Positions 9,410 to 18,109 of a DNA stretch of 64,000 nucleotides are shown piece after piece. The translations under genes and the position numbers were made by a program. This DNA comes from Trifolium pratense (taxonomy: Eukaryota > Streptophyta > Magnoliopsida > Fabales > Fabaceae), in the NCBI RefSeq assembly GCF_020283565.1, contig NC_060061.1, forward strand, positions 25,581,362 through 25,645,361, in the 5' to 3' direction. Within the stretch, counting starts at the first letter, position 1; each line of letters begins with the position of its first letter. The notes beneath the pieces are model-generated. The model was given only the letters and a program-made list of their open reading frames with translations. It was not told where the DNA came from and searched no databases.

Positions 9410-12028
9410 ATGGCTGGTTCTTCGTCTTCTTCAACAACAAAGATTCCTCCGTTTATGTTCAGACATCTTCAGATTGTTGGGAACGAGATGGAATTCCCAG
9501 AATCTCAACTGACGTTACTACCTGAGAAGATGGTCGATTTTGAAAGTCTAAAGGAAAATGGGTATGATGTGAAGCCGTATTTCTTTGCTCAAGGATGGAA
9601 TAAGTATTTCGATATGTTGAATGGTCCTATTTATCCAGATCTTTTGAAGAAATTCTGGATGAAAGCAAGAGTCTTTACAAAGTTTGAAGCTAAGCAAGAA
9701 GAACTTGCCGCAATCGAAAGAGATCCTAGTCTGAAAGGAAAAACTAGGAAGGAGATGGGTCTATTGGAGTTCACTGGCACACAGATTAGGTCTAACATCT
9801 GTGGTATCAATCTTACCTTCTCTCCAATTCACTTCAATGCTTTGTTGGGTTTGGACAACTCTGGGTTAGTTCTTGATGATTTTGAGAAGGATACAAGATT
9901 CAGAGAAGAACTTCTGCACAGGATGTGCATTGATATGAAGTTGAAGGGAAAAGTTAAAGGTTTGACAGATGAGTGCAGGGTTCTATTCAAGATTATTTTG
10001 TCAATTATCAGTCCAAGAGTTGGTGGTACTGATACTATTTCATGGCCTCATCGTCATCTGATTTACTTTCTTCTGACTGAAAGGAAAGTAAATCTGGGTA
10101 AATACTTCTTTGAGAGGATCTGTGAAGCCATCTTCTTAAGCAAGTCTCAGAGGAAAACAACCATTGTTTATCCTAGACTGCTTTCAGATCTTCTCTTCCA
10201 AGGTCACATTGTTCAGAATCTGAAGAAGTTCTATCCAGAACTTATGGCTCAGAAGCTCTCGCCAGAGGTTCTGAATGCAAGCTTCTTAACAAAGATGCAC
10301 TTAATCGACACCAAGCTGGTTCAACCTAAACAAGAATTTAGAGTTAGTCTGGAAGATCGCCTGTATGTGGATGGATATCCAGTAATCTCTGAAATGGATG
10401 CTGAGCACATCATTCAAGATTATCTGAAAGTTCTTAAGGATGAAGGTTATACTGTTGATAGGAGTATGGTTCCAAAGGCTCCAATAAACATGTATAAGCC
10501 TAAGAGGAAACCTAAGAGGAAAGCTGATTCTCAGGATGAACAAGTTAAGCCAGATCTTCTTGCTCAGAAGAAGGTTAAGGTTGAGCAATCTATGGCTGAA
10601 CAGAGAACCAAGAAGAAACATGAGGATGTTGCTAACAAGGCTGCTGAAGCATCATCTAAAAAGCCAATTATTGTTGAGGAGGATAGCTCATCAGATGAGA
10701 CTGATTCTGATGATGAAACTGAATCTGATGAAGAGACTCTTGGTGCAAAGCTTCGCAAGAGACAAGTCCCTGATCCTAAAGGTAAGTCTCCTAAGTACAT
10801 TTTTAATGAAGCTGAGATTGGAATAGGGTTTACCAAACCTCTTAGAACCATTCTTCCCAAATCTACTAACATTTCAACTTCTGGTAACCCCCTATCTGAA
10901 CTTGAAAAACATCTTAGCCCAGACCCTCTAAATAATCAACCTTTTTCTCATGAAACCAACAAATCTTCATCACCTCCTAAATCCAAATCACCTCAACCTC
11001 AACCCCAACCACAAAAAGATTCACCTGACATTCCATCATCTGAACCCCAACCAGATAATCCTACCTTTGAACAACCCTCTCACACCAAACAACCCTCACC
11101 TGAAAAATCTCCTGAACCAACCTCTGAACACAAATATCCTGAATCAACATCTGACCACACATCTTCTGAATCAACTCCTGAACCCAATCCCAACCCAAGT
11201 GCTGAACGTGTTTCTCCTGAACGTATTCACACTTGTGCTCTTAACCCTTCAGAAGCAGATGTTGTTATCATTGACAACCCTGCTAATGAATCACCAAAAC
11301 ACTCTACCATTCCCAATATCTCACCCTCATCCTCTGACCCTTTTGGTGACCTCTCCAATCAGCTTTATGATGATTTACTTAGGTTATCACATATAAAGGA
11401 CAGGTTCTTGGTGTGTCCCTCTGATGTGGATATGGAGGTGTCACTAATTAAGGCTAAAATCTGCAATGCTCTGGATGCAATGGGTGCTGAGATCAAGACT
11501 GTTATTGGACAACGGGATTTGGAAGTGGTGCATCTGATGAAGGAAGGCTTAGCAAGGGCTAGCTTGAAAAGATTGACTGTGTATAGCCATGAAGAGAATG
11601 AGTGTGCTAAGCTGGCTGCTATTTCTGCTACTGCAAGGCGTATGACTGCCTTTAAGGAGTGCTGGGTGGATTCCAAGCTTTTCAAGAGTCTTGAGGATCA
11701 AAGGATTGAGAATGAACGTCTGGCTGAAGCTGCTGCCAGACTTGCTGAAGAAATTCCTGAGCTGAACCAAGAGGATGCTTCAGATGCTGATGTTCTGATG
11801 ATTGATTATCCAGAGGATGGTGAACCCTCCTCTGATAAAGGCAAGGCACCTTTGGTTGAAGATCAGCTGCAGATTCTTCAAGAAGCTCTGAGGGAACAAC
11901 AAGAAGGTTTGGAAAGGCAAAGGACAGCTCAACTCAATTTGGAATCTAAGGTGGATGGTCTAGTTTCCAACGTGGGCTCTCTGAACGATAAATTTGACCA
12001 GCTCTTAGCCTTCCTCCAAAAACCTTAG
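9410..12028 (+). CDS. Third ORF of the copia element (env-like position; Transposase_32-like), 872 aa
   Basis: Function unknown. SIRE-lineage elements carry an extra 3' ORF often called 'envelope-like'; here I see no signal peptide or clear membrane segment, so an envelope role is not supported. Residues ~30-300 form a globular region resembling the plant-specific 'putative plant transposon protein' domain (PF20167 type; phrases such as LLEFTGTQIRSNICG and LTFSPIHFNALLGL). Then come a basic NLS-like stretch (KPKRKPKRKAD, ~365), PIIVEEDSSSDETDSDDE (from ~419), a Pro/Ser/Glu-rich low-complexity linker (~500-620) and a helical C-terminus with a predicted coiled coil in the last 60 residues. Two more hydrophobic-acidic runs occur (DVVIIDNP ~617, DVLMIDYPED ~795). 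Start is the first ATG after a TATA-like leader; MAGSSSSS context is good. Likely a nuclear accessory protein (inference). Confidence 0.8.
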   Translation: MAGSSSSSTTKIPPFMFRHLQIVGNEMEFPESQLTLLPEKMVDFESLKENGYDVKPYFFAQGWNKYFDMLNGPIYPDLLKKFWMKARVFTKFEAKQEELAAIERDPSLKGKTRKEMGLLEFTGTQIRSNICGINLTFSPIHFNALLGLDNSGLVLDDFEKDTRFREELLHRMCIDMKLKGKVKGLTDECRVLFKIILSIISPRVGGTDTISWPHRHLIYFLLTERKVNLGKYFFERICEAIFLSKSQRKTTIVYPRLLSDLLFQGHIVQNLKKFYPELMAQKLSPEVLNASFLTKMHLIDTKLVQPKQEFRVSLEDRLYVDGYPVISEMDAEHIIQDYLKVLKDEGYTVDRSMVPKAPINMYKPKRKPKRKADSQDEQVKPDLLAQKKVKVEQSMAEQRTKKKHEDVANKAAEASSKKPIIVEEDSSSDETDSDDETESDEETLGAKLRKRQVPDPKGKSPKYIFNEAEIGIGFTKPLRTILPKSTNISTSGNPLSELEKHLSPDPLNNQPFSHETNKSSSPPKSKSPQPQPQPQKDSPDIPSSEPQPDNPTFEQPSHTKQPSPEKSPEPTSEHKYPESTSDHTSSESTPEPNPNPSAERVSPERIHTCALNPSEADVVIIDNPANESPKHSTIPNISPSSSDPFGDLSNQLYDDLLRLSHIKDRFLVCPSDVDMEVSLIKAKICNALDAMGAEIKTVIGQRDLEVVHLMKEGLARASLKRLTVYSHEENECAKLAAISATARRMTAFKECWVDSKLFKSLEDQRIENERLAEAAARLAEEIPELNQEDASDADVLMIDYPEDGEPSSDKGKAPLVEDQLQILQEALREQQEGLERQRTAQLNLESKVDGLVSNVGSLNDKFDQLLAFLQKP

Positions 12029-12240
12029 GATTCTATGCACTTTTTTTTTTATGTTATTTATCGTCTGAACAATCTTCTTTTGAATTTTAACTTAGTTATG
12101 TGATTTATTATTTTTTTTGTGTATTGTTTAATTTTTTTTGATAAACAAGAAAATAAGAACACAAGCTGAATTTAAAAATTTTTTTATTGATAATCTAACA
12201 ATGCTGAGTACATTGGTAAAAAGAAAAAGACGACCTAATC
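12029..12240. other. Convergent 3' ends of ORF3 and antisense ORF
   Basis: A T-rich spacer between two ORFs that point at each other. It may hold both polyadenylation regions; no other structure is visible. Confidence 0.4.
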
Positions 12241-12549
12241 CTAGTCAGATGGATAATACTCAGAAGAAATCTCAGATTTCTCCTCAGCATCCTCTGATGA
12301 AATTTCTATAGGCTCTGGGTTCTGCTCTTCTTCTTCTTCCTGTTCTTCTTCTAGAACATAGCCAGCCAAGAACTCAACGTAGTCAGCGTCATCGTCATTT
12401 TCTTCAGCTTCAGAGTCTGATGAAATGATTATAATTTCAGCATCTTGTGGTTTCTTGTTGTCTTCTTTATCTTTTTCTTCTTTTTCGCGTTCTTCTTCTT
12501 CTTCTTTCTTTCTACGCACCTCTGCAATACGTGAACTAAATCTTCTCAT
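12241..12549 (-). CDS. Antisense small acidic ORF of the copia element, 102 aa
   Basis: It lies opposite to gag-pol, between ORF3 and the 3' LTR, and has its own TATA box 68 bp upstream of the ATG. The protein has a basic N-terminus (MRRFSSRIAEVRRKK), a charged Glu/Lys helix (15-35), then IIII at 39-42 followed by SSDSEAEENDDD, DYVEFLAGY at 56-64, and a strongly acidic tail with a second IEISSEDAEE run. The hydrophobic core followed by Ser/Asp/Glu is what SUMO-interacting motifs look like. The arrangement recurs in the antisense small ORF of the gypsy element at 26433-26750. I know no named family. Low complexity makes spurious coding possible, but TATA, ATG and cross-family similarity argue for a real gene. 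Confidence 0.6.
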   Translation of the reverse strand: MRRFSSRIAEVRRKKEEEEEREKEEKDKEDNKKPQDAEIIIISSDSEAEENDDDADYVEFLAGYVLEEEQEEEEEQNPEPIEISSEDAEEKSEISSEYYPSD

Positions 12550-12616
12550 TCTTCTTAATTCTTCTGTTATCTTTGTTTATATTTTTGGTGTGAAGAATGT
12601 TTGTTAACACCGTTCT

Positions 12617-12625
12617 CCTTTTATA
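12617..12625 (-). promoter_or_regulatory. TATA box of the copia antisense ORF
   Basis: The minus strand reads GTTATAAAAGGAG, a canonical TATAAAAG. A start site about 30 bp downstream would fall near 12590, giving a leader of about 40 nt to the ATG at 12549. Confidence 0.6.
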
Positions 12626-12742
12626 ACTTTTTTTGGTGCTTTGGTTTTCGTTTTTTTTTTAAATAAATTCACCTTTGTAACAACCAATTTCCTTCTTTGA
12701 CTGTCTTGGTTATCTAAATTTTTTTTACTTTTTGATAATGAC

Positions 12743-13183
12743 AAAAGGGGGAGTAGTTACGCATTAATTGAAAGTTGATAAGTTTCAAAAAGCTGAAACC
12801 ACTTTTGTTTGTTAAGTTATTAAAAGTTATCTTTTATTTGTTTTACGTATTTCAATGCGGAGATTAAGTAATTTAAAACTGAAATTAAATTTCATAAGTA
12901 AGGATAAGTTAAAAGTACAATTTTAACTTAGCCTTGTGAGACTCAGGGGGAGAGCTTGCAAACCTCTCGCTCTGAAGAAAAATATGAAATTTGTTTTACT
13001 TTAAATACTTAAGCCTTATACTAAATTAAATTTTCATGGATAAAACTTAAAGCTTAGGCTTTATGGAGTATCAATCTTAGGGGGAGCTTGCAAACCTCAT
13101 AAACCTAAGAGAAACATGATAAGTTAATTTAACAACAATTGTCAATTAATACTTATGTTTGTCATCATCAAAAAGGGGGAGAT
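12743..13183 (+). promoter_or_regulatory. Polypurine tract of the copia element and three upstream copies
   Basis: The functional tract AAAAAGGGGGAGAT (about 13170-13183) abuts the 3' LTR. Similar AGGGGGAG tracts occur at about 12743-12752, 12945-12954 and 13079-13086; the second and third are followed by the same phrase GCTTGCAAACCTC. The intervening 430 bp have no ORF. Confidence 0.65.
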
Positions 13184-14327
13184 TGTTGGAACAAAATTGA
13201 TTTGAAAATGTTTGCCCCTAAATCTATTAAGGTTTTGATGATAACAAAGTATTAATAAACAATTGGAAGGACTAAAAATTTAATTTAAGTGTGCAGATAT
13301 AAGCTTAAGATAAGCTCTGAGTGAAGCTCAGAAGATAAGTTTTCAGAAGTTTACAAGCGCTCAGAAGATGTTGATCTTCAGAAGTTACAATCTTCAGATG
13401 ATGAAGTCGTCAGAACTTCTTAAGTGTCTAAAGCTTCATCAACCTCTGAAGATCTTCTTGAAGTCTGTGAAGATTCTCTTTTGCAAGTCAACTCTTCTAC
13501 CAATGAAGAAAAGGACCTTTCAAGCTTGATCAGAACAGCTACTCTCGTTTTGTCTGTCCACTCTTGAGAACGTGGGTCATCAGACTTGTTAGCTGAATAA
13601 GGAAAGTCTTCTCTGCACATGGTCAAAGTGCCTGAAACTCTTACTCAGTTTTAGATATAACCAACTGCATCAAGACAAGCTGCTTGAAGACAAAAGGTTA
13701 TCTACTTCAACGGTCATCTTTATGCAACGACTCTTTTTCTGGTTATATATATACTAGAAGGATCAGTTGTATAAAATAACAATTTACATTAAGGATCATA
13801 CTGCGCTCAAACTCTGAACCGTGAATACAAGCTCTGAACCTCTGAACTAGTGTTGTTGCACTCGTAGTCCAAATACTTTGTATTCATTGTATTTGCTCTT
13901 TAAGGTTCTCTTAAGAGCTGTTGTATTCTTTCAATTACTTTATTATCTCTAATTCTTGAGGGAACTTAAGCTTGTGTGCTTAAGGGTGAAGTCTCTTGCT
14001 TGTGTGCTTGAGCATTGTGGTGAAGTCTCTTGCTTGTGTGCTTGAGCATTGTGGTGAAGTCTCTTGCTTGTGTGCTTGAGCATTTGTAATCTTGTGTGAT
14101 TATAGTGAAATCCCTTGGAAGTGCAAGGGGACTGGACTACTCTCGTTTTGTGAGAGGAACCAGTATAAATTGCTTGTGTGTTTTTCTCTCTCTCTCTCTT
14201 GTTATTATTTGTGATACTTATCCGCTGCTAACTTAGTTAAGTTGAGAACTTTGAAAAAGTTTAACTTGGCTAAAACACAATTCAACCCCCCCCCCCCCCC
14301 CCCCCTTCTTGTGTTTTCACACCTTCA
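13184..14327 (+). repeat. 3' LTR of the copia element (1144 bp)
   Basis: Near-identical to the 5' LTR. The length difference is explained by one extra 34-bp tandem unit (about 13986-14085 region). The 20-C run is conserved. Confidence 0.95.
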
Positions 14328-14332
14328 GTCTA

Positions 14333-14488
14333 GTCCTCAACTTTGTTTGGGCATTGTTTGACTGTTGTATATGTTTTTTGATTGTTTTTTACTCTTCTTG
14401 TAAACTTTTGTAGTCTACCTTGGTACATCTTGTGCCAGGGAGACTGATTTGGTTAATATATCTCATTTTGGCTTGTTCAAAAAAAAAA
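14333..14488 (+). pseudogene. LINE 3' end with poly-A tail, right piece
   Basis: This continues the LINE remnant after the copia insertion, following the duplicated GTCTA. It has the usual plant LINE 3' sequence (CTTGGTACATCTTGTGCCAG and a 'GGGAGACTGATTTGG' stretch) and ends in an A-run at about 14479-14488, followed by the TTGACAC target repeat. Together the two pieces give a severely 5'-truncated LINE copy. Confidence 0.65.
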
Positions 14489-14638
14489 TTGACACCAAAT
14501 CTCAACCGTCTAATTTTTCTAATCAAAGGCTAATAATAATTTTCTATATTAACTCATGTGTGTATCTATTTAGGAGATTCCTTATTTTATGGTCTCATAA
14601 AAATTTGATTTGTTGTTAATAAAAGAATGATTTGTTGT

Positions 14639-15257
14639 TAGGGGTGCTCGCGGTTCGGTTTGGATCGGTTTTGTGGCAAAAATTCATCCGATCCAAAATT
14701 AAAATTACTCGCAGTTCGGTTCAGTTTTGGATGGCTAATTAAAAAAATCCGATCCAATCCGATCCAATTTTGTGCGATTTAATTTGGATCGGTTTTTGGA
14801 TATCCAAATTACAAATTAAATTTTACTTATTTAAATATTAATGTCATAAATACATGATAAAATAATATATTTTATGTAAAATATAAGACATAATATGTTA
14901 AAAATTAATATTTTGCAATGACAATTATCAAATATATTTAAAATCTATGAAATAGTAAAAATAAATAGCTGAAATTGAACTAATATGTGTTATTGAGAAA
15001 ACTAAAAATCAACAATTAATATGTTAATGTAATATATCATACTACTAAAAAGTTAAATAACTATTAAAAATTATGTATGTGGTTTGGTTCGATTTTTTTG
15101 GATCGGTTTGCGGTTATTTTTTTATCCGATCCGATCCAGCGGTTTTCACAAAAGGACATCAAAACACATTCAAAAATATTCGGTTTTTTGCGGTTTTTGA
15201 TTTTTTTGGATCGGTTTGCGGTTATTTTTTGAATTGGTTTGAATTTGAGCACCCCTA
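14639..15257. mobile_element. hAT-type MITE, 619 bp
   Basis: Terminal inverted repeat TAGGGGTGCTC, whose first bases TAGGG fit the hAT YARNG rule. A perfect 8-bp target duplication TTTGTTGT lies at 14631-14638 and 15258-15265. Subterminal regions repeat GGATCGGTTT/AATCCGATCC in both orientations, as expected for transposase-binding repeats; the middle is AT-rich and non-coding. Confidence 0.9.
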
Positions 15258-15507
15258 TTTGTTGTTATTCAATCTTCCCAACATTACTATTCGTGTGTTT
15301 TCATTCATCTCTCTCTCGTGCTCTCTTTTCTCATGAAGTTGATCCACCTCTCAACCCCATCAACAAAAATAGAAGATGGTCTTTATGTTGTTCAACAATG
15401 AAAACTTCTTTGCACAACAACCACTCTTTCGTTCATACCCAAAAAGAAAAAATAATTATTGATTTTTGTGTACACCGATAACCACCGACTACCAATTCAA
15501 TTTCATT

Positions 15508-15693
15508 AAGGACAAAACTTACATGTATTTCCATACATGCATTTCTTACTTTTCCACTCACAAAGAGGTGGTTATTTGTGTTTTTCATTTTGAAAAAATA
15601 AAAGAAAATTATTTTTTAATAAAAAACAACTACCTCTTTGTGAGAGGTAAAGTAAGAAATACATGTATGGAAATACATGTAAGTTTTGTCCTT
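15508..15693. repeat. Foldback MITE, 186 bp
   Basis: Arms of about 75 bp: AAGGACAAAACTTACATGTA on the left, complement of the right end almost identical through CTCACAAAGAGGT. A short AT-rich loop separates them. No target duplication could be settled. The rest of 15266-16129 is AT-rich and shows nothing else. Confidence 0.75.
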
Positions 15694-16129
15694 TCAGTAA
15701 AAGGGTTATGTAACAAAAAATATTCAATAAAAGGGTTTTCTAAATTAATACCATAAAATTGTACCACTTTAATTTATATTATATATTTATACTGTAACAA
15801 AAAAAAATGATACATTTATACTACAATATTTTTTTGACGAATTTATAATACAATATTCTTCTTTTTTTTTTTTTGAGGCACAATATTATTCTTGTAATAT
15901 TTGTTAAATTGAGTTTTACTAGATGTTGTTAGTTGAATTTAACTTATGGTTATAGTTTATACATATTCATATATCTATGCTTTGTATGTCAAATTTTGAA
16001 CTTATAACTTATGGCTTGTTTAACTACCCACTATTTTTTTTTTACAAAATAGGGCCATAATAGTTTGAATAGTCCCTAAATTTCCAATAATAGTATACAA
16101 TAATTGGAACAAAGAAATAAAAAATTAAA

Positions 16130-16225
16130 GCTACTGAATTTGATCTAGTAGTGAGGGATTTTGGTAATACGCTATAGGTACTGGGTTCGATTCTCATGTC
16201 ATTGTAAACAACAAAAAAAAAATAA
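16130..16225 (+). mobile_element. tRNA-derived SINE-like copy
   Basis: TGATCTAGTAGTGAGGGATT resembles a pol III A box and GGGTTCGATTCTC a B box, about 35 bp apart, followed by CATTGTAAAC and an A-rich tail. The same sequence type occurs on the minus strand at about 55312-55398 and 56748-56826. Confidence 0.55.
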
Positions 16226-16849
16226 ATAAAAAATTAAAAAAGAGAGCTTAATTAGTTTGTAGCAAATTAAAAAAGTGAACATTTTTTTTCTTTCCTTATT
16301 TAATTTGTAGAGATTTATTTTAATTACTACTCTATTAATTACTTGTAATCATTTGATTGGTTGTGTGTAACCATTAATGTTTAGGTGAGGACTCACACAA
16401 GAATTTCTCTATACACTTGTAAATTAATTTTAAACTATAATTGTACCAAAAAAAAAATTACACTATAATTTAATGACTACCGAATCCCTTAGGTGAATTC
16501 TTCGGTACACTTATTATGTGGATGTGTAACGGTACACCGCTGATGTGGTTAAGTGGCAGACATTTAATGCAGATTTTGTTTCTTTATTACATTTTCTATA
16601 TTAAACACTATTTTATAATATTTGCAAATATATCCTTAATATATCCTTAACATAAATATAACAATCAATTTTGTTCCACAATATAAATCAAATCTTTTAA
16701 CCAAGATTTTCACGTTTTTTAAAACAATTATTTTAACAAGATTAAAATATTTTGAAATTATTATAATATCCTATCAAATAATATGATATTAGTATTTTAA
16801 CAACATATGGTATTATTTTCTTTTCAAAAACATGTAAGATTTTAACAAC

Positions 16850-16850
<1 letters not shown>

Positions 16851-16923
<73 letters not shown>

Positions 16924-16949
16924 GTTGTTGTTGTTGTGGTTGTTGTTGT
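16851..16949. repeat. (ATT)n(GTT)n microsatellite
   Basis: About 24 ATT triplets followed by GTT triplets, inside element A. Confidence 0.95.
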
Positions 16950-18109
16950 TGGATCCAACTATGATTTTAATATATTTCAATATTATTAACTTTCAATTTT
17001 TGTTTTAATGTTATTGGTTATTAATACATATAATTATTAAAATGCATTTATTTATTTTTTTTGCACAAAAAAATTTATAATTTATAATGTGTATATATTT
17101 TATTGGAATACTATTAATATTTAGTCATTTGTAATACTCTATATGGGCATCAGATTCGGATTAGCAGGTATATAATTGTTTTTTGTCTCTGCAAAATTAC
17201 TAAATTTAATTTTTCTTCTTCATAAATGAATATCATGTTTTTATCCCTACAAAATATCTATGCATGCAATTTTAGTCATGTTGTTAAGTTGATGTATAGT
17301 TATGATGATTTTACAAATTTATATATAGAGTATTATAAAAAGTTTGTCCAAAAATAAGGAGCTCAAAATTTGATTTTTAGGTCAAATTAAATATTCTTTA
17401 CTTTTATTTTGATATTTTGATTTAGAAAATTCATATTTAATTCATCTCATTTTGAAAAATACAAAAGTTTTGTAAATGAACTTTTTGTATTATTTCAATT
17501 AGGTCAAGTTGAACCACTTACGCAAATAAATAAACTCTTATGTATTATTCACAAGCTTGTCAAAGTATTTATGAAAAAATAACTTATGAAGATACAATTT
17601 TTGTTAGGTAAAACTTATAAATTAATATAAAAGTTTACTTATTTGTATAAAATATTTGTTATAAGCTAAAAAATAAAAGCAAAATAAAATTTGGTCCATG
17701 AGGTATTCTTAAGTAATGGTTAGTTCAGTTGGTTGAGATTTGACCATTATTTATTTGTACAAGTTATTTTTTATTTTGTTTCAAAAACAAACAAAAAAAA
17801 GAGTTATTTTTTATAAACTAAAAAAATAAGTTAATTTAAATAGGCCCTTAAAAGATCGAAATTTTCTAAAGATTAAAAATTTATGAAAAAATAAAAAGTA
17901 AAATAAAAATTGGCCCATGAGTGATTAGAAACCATGGTCATACATTAACAAAGCATACATCTTACCAACAAGAAAAATGATCATCTTGTTAATCACATAT
18001 GTTTGTCTTTATATTATATTAATGTTTTGTTTTATATTGTTTAATAAAACATAAAACCTAATATTAAAACAACGTCCTAACTTTATTCCCTAATGTCATT
18101 TATGTATGC

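Larger units (their letters stand above)
2222..14327 (+). mobile_element. Ty1/copia LTR retrotransposon, SIRE/Maximus-like, 12.1 kb
   Basis: It is bounded by two near-identical LTRs that start TGTTGGAAC and end ACCTTCA, and by a perfect 5-bp target duplication GTCTA (2217-2221 and 14328-14332). Order: 5' LTR, initiator-Met PBS, gag, pol (PR-INT-RT-RH, the copia order), a large third ORF, an antisense small ORF, purine tract, 3' LTR. LTRs above 1 kb, a long gag and an extra 3' ORF are features of the SIRE/Maximus lineage (family knowledge). By eye the LTRs differ by about two substitutions and one 34-bp repeat unit, so insertion was recent. It sits inside a LINE remnant. Confidence 0.95.

Noticed and set aside
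9410..12028. Viral envelope glycoprotein call for copia ORF3
   Set aside because: No signal peptide, membrane anchor or cleavage-site features are visible; only the position is env-like.
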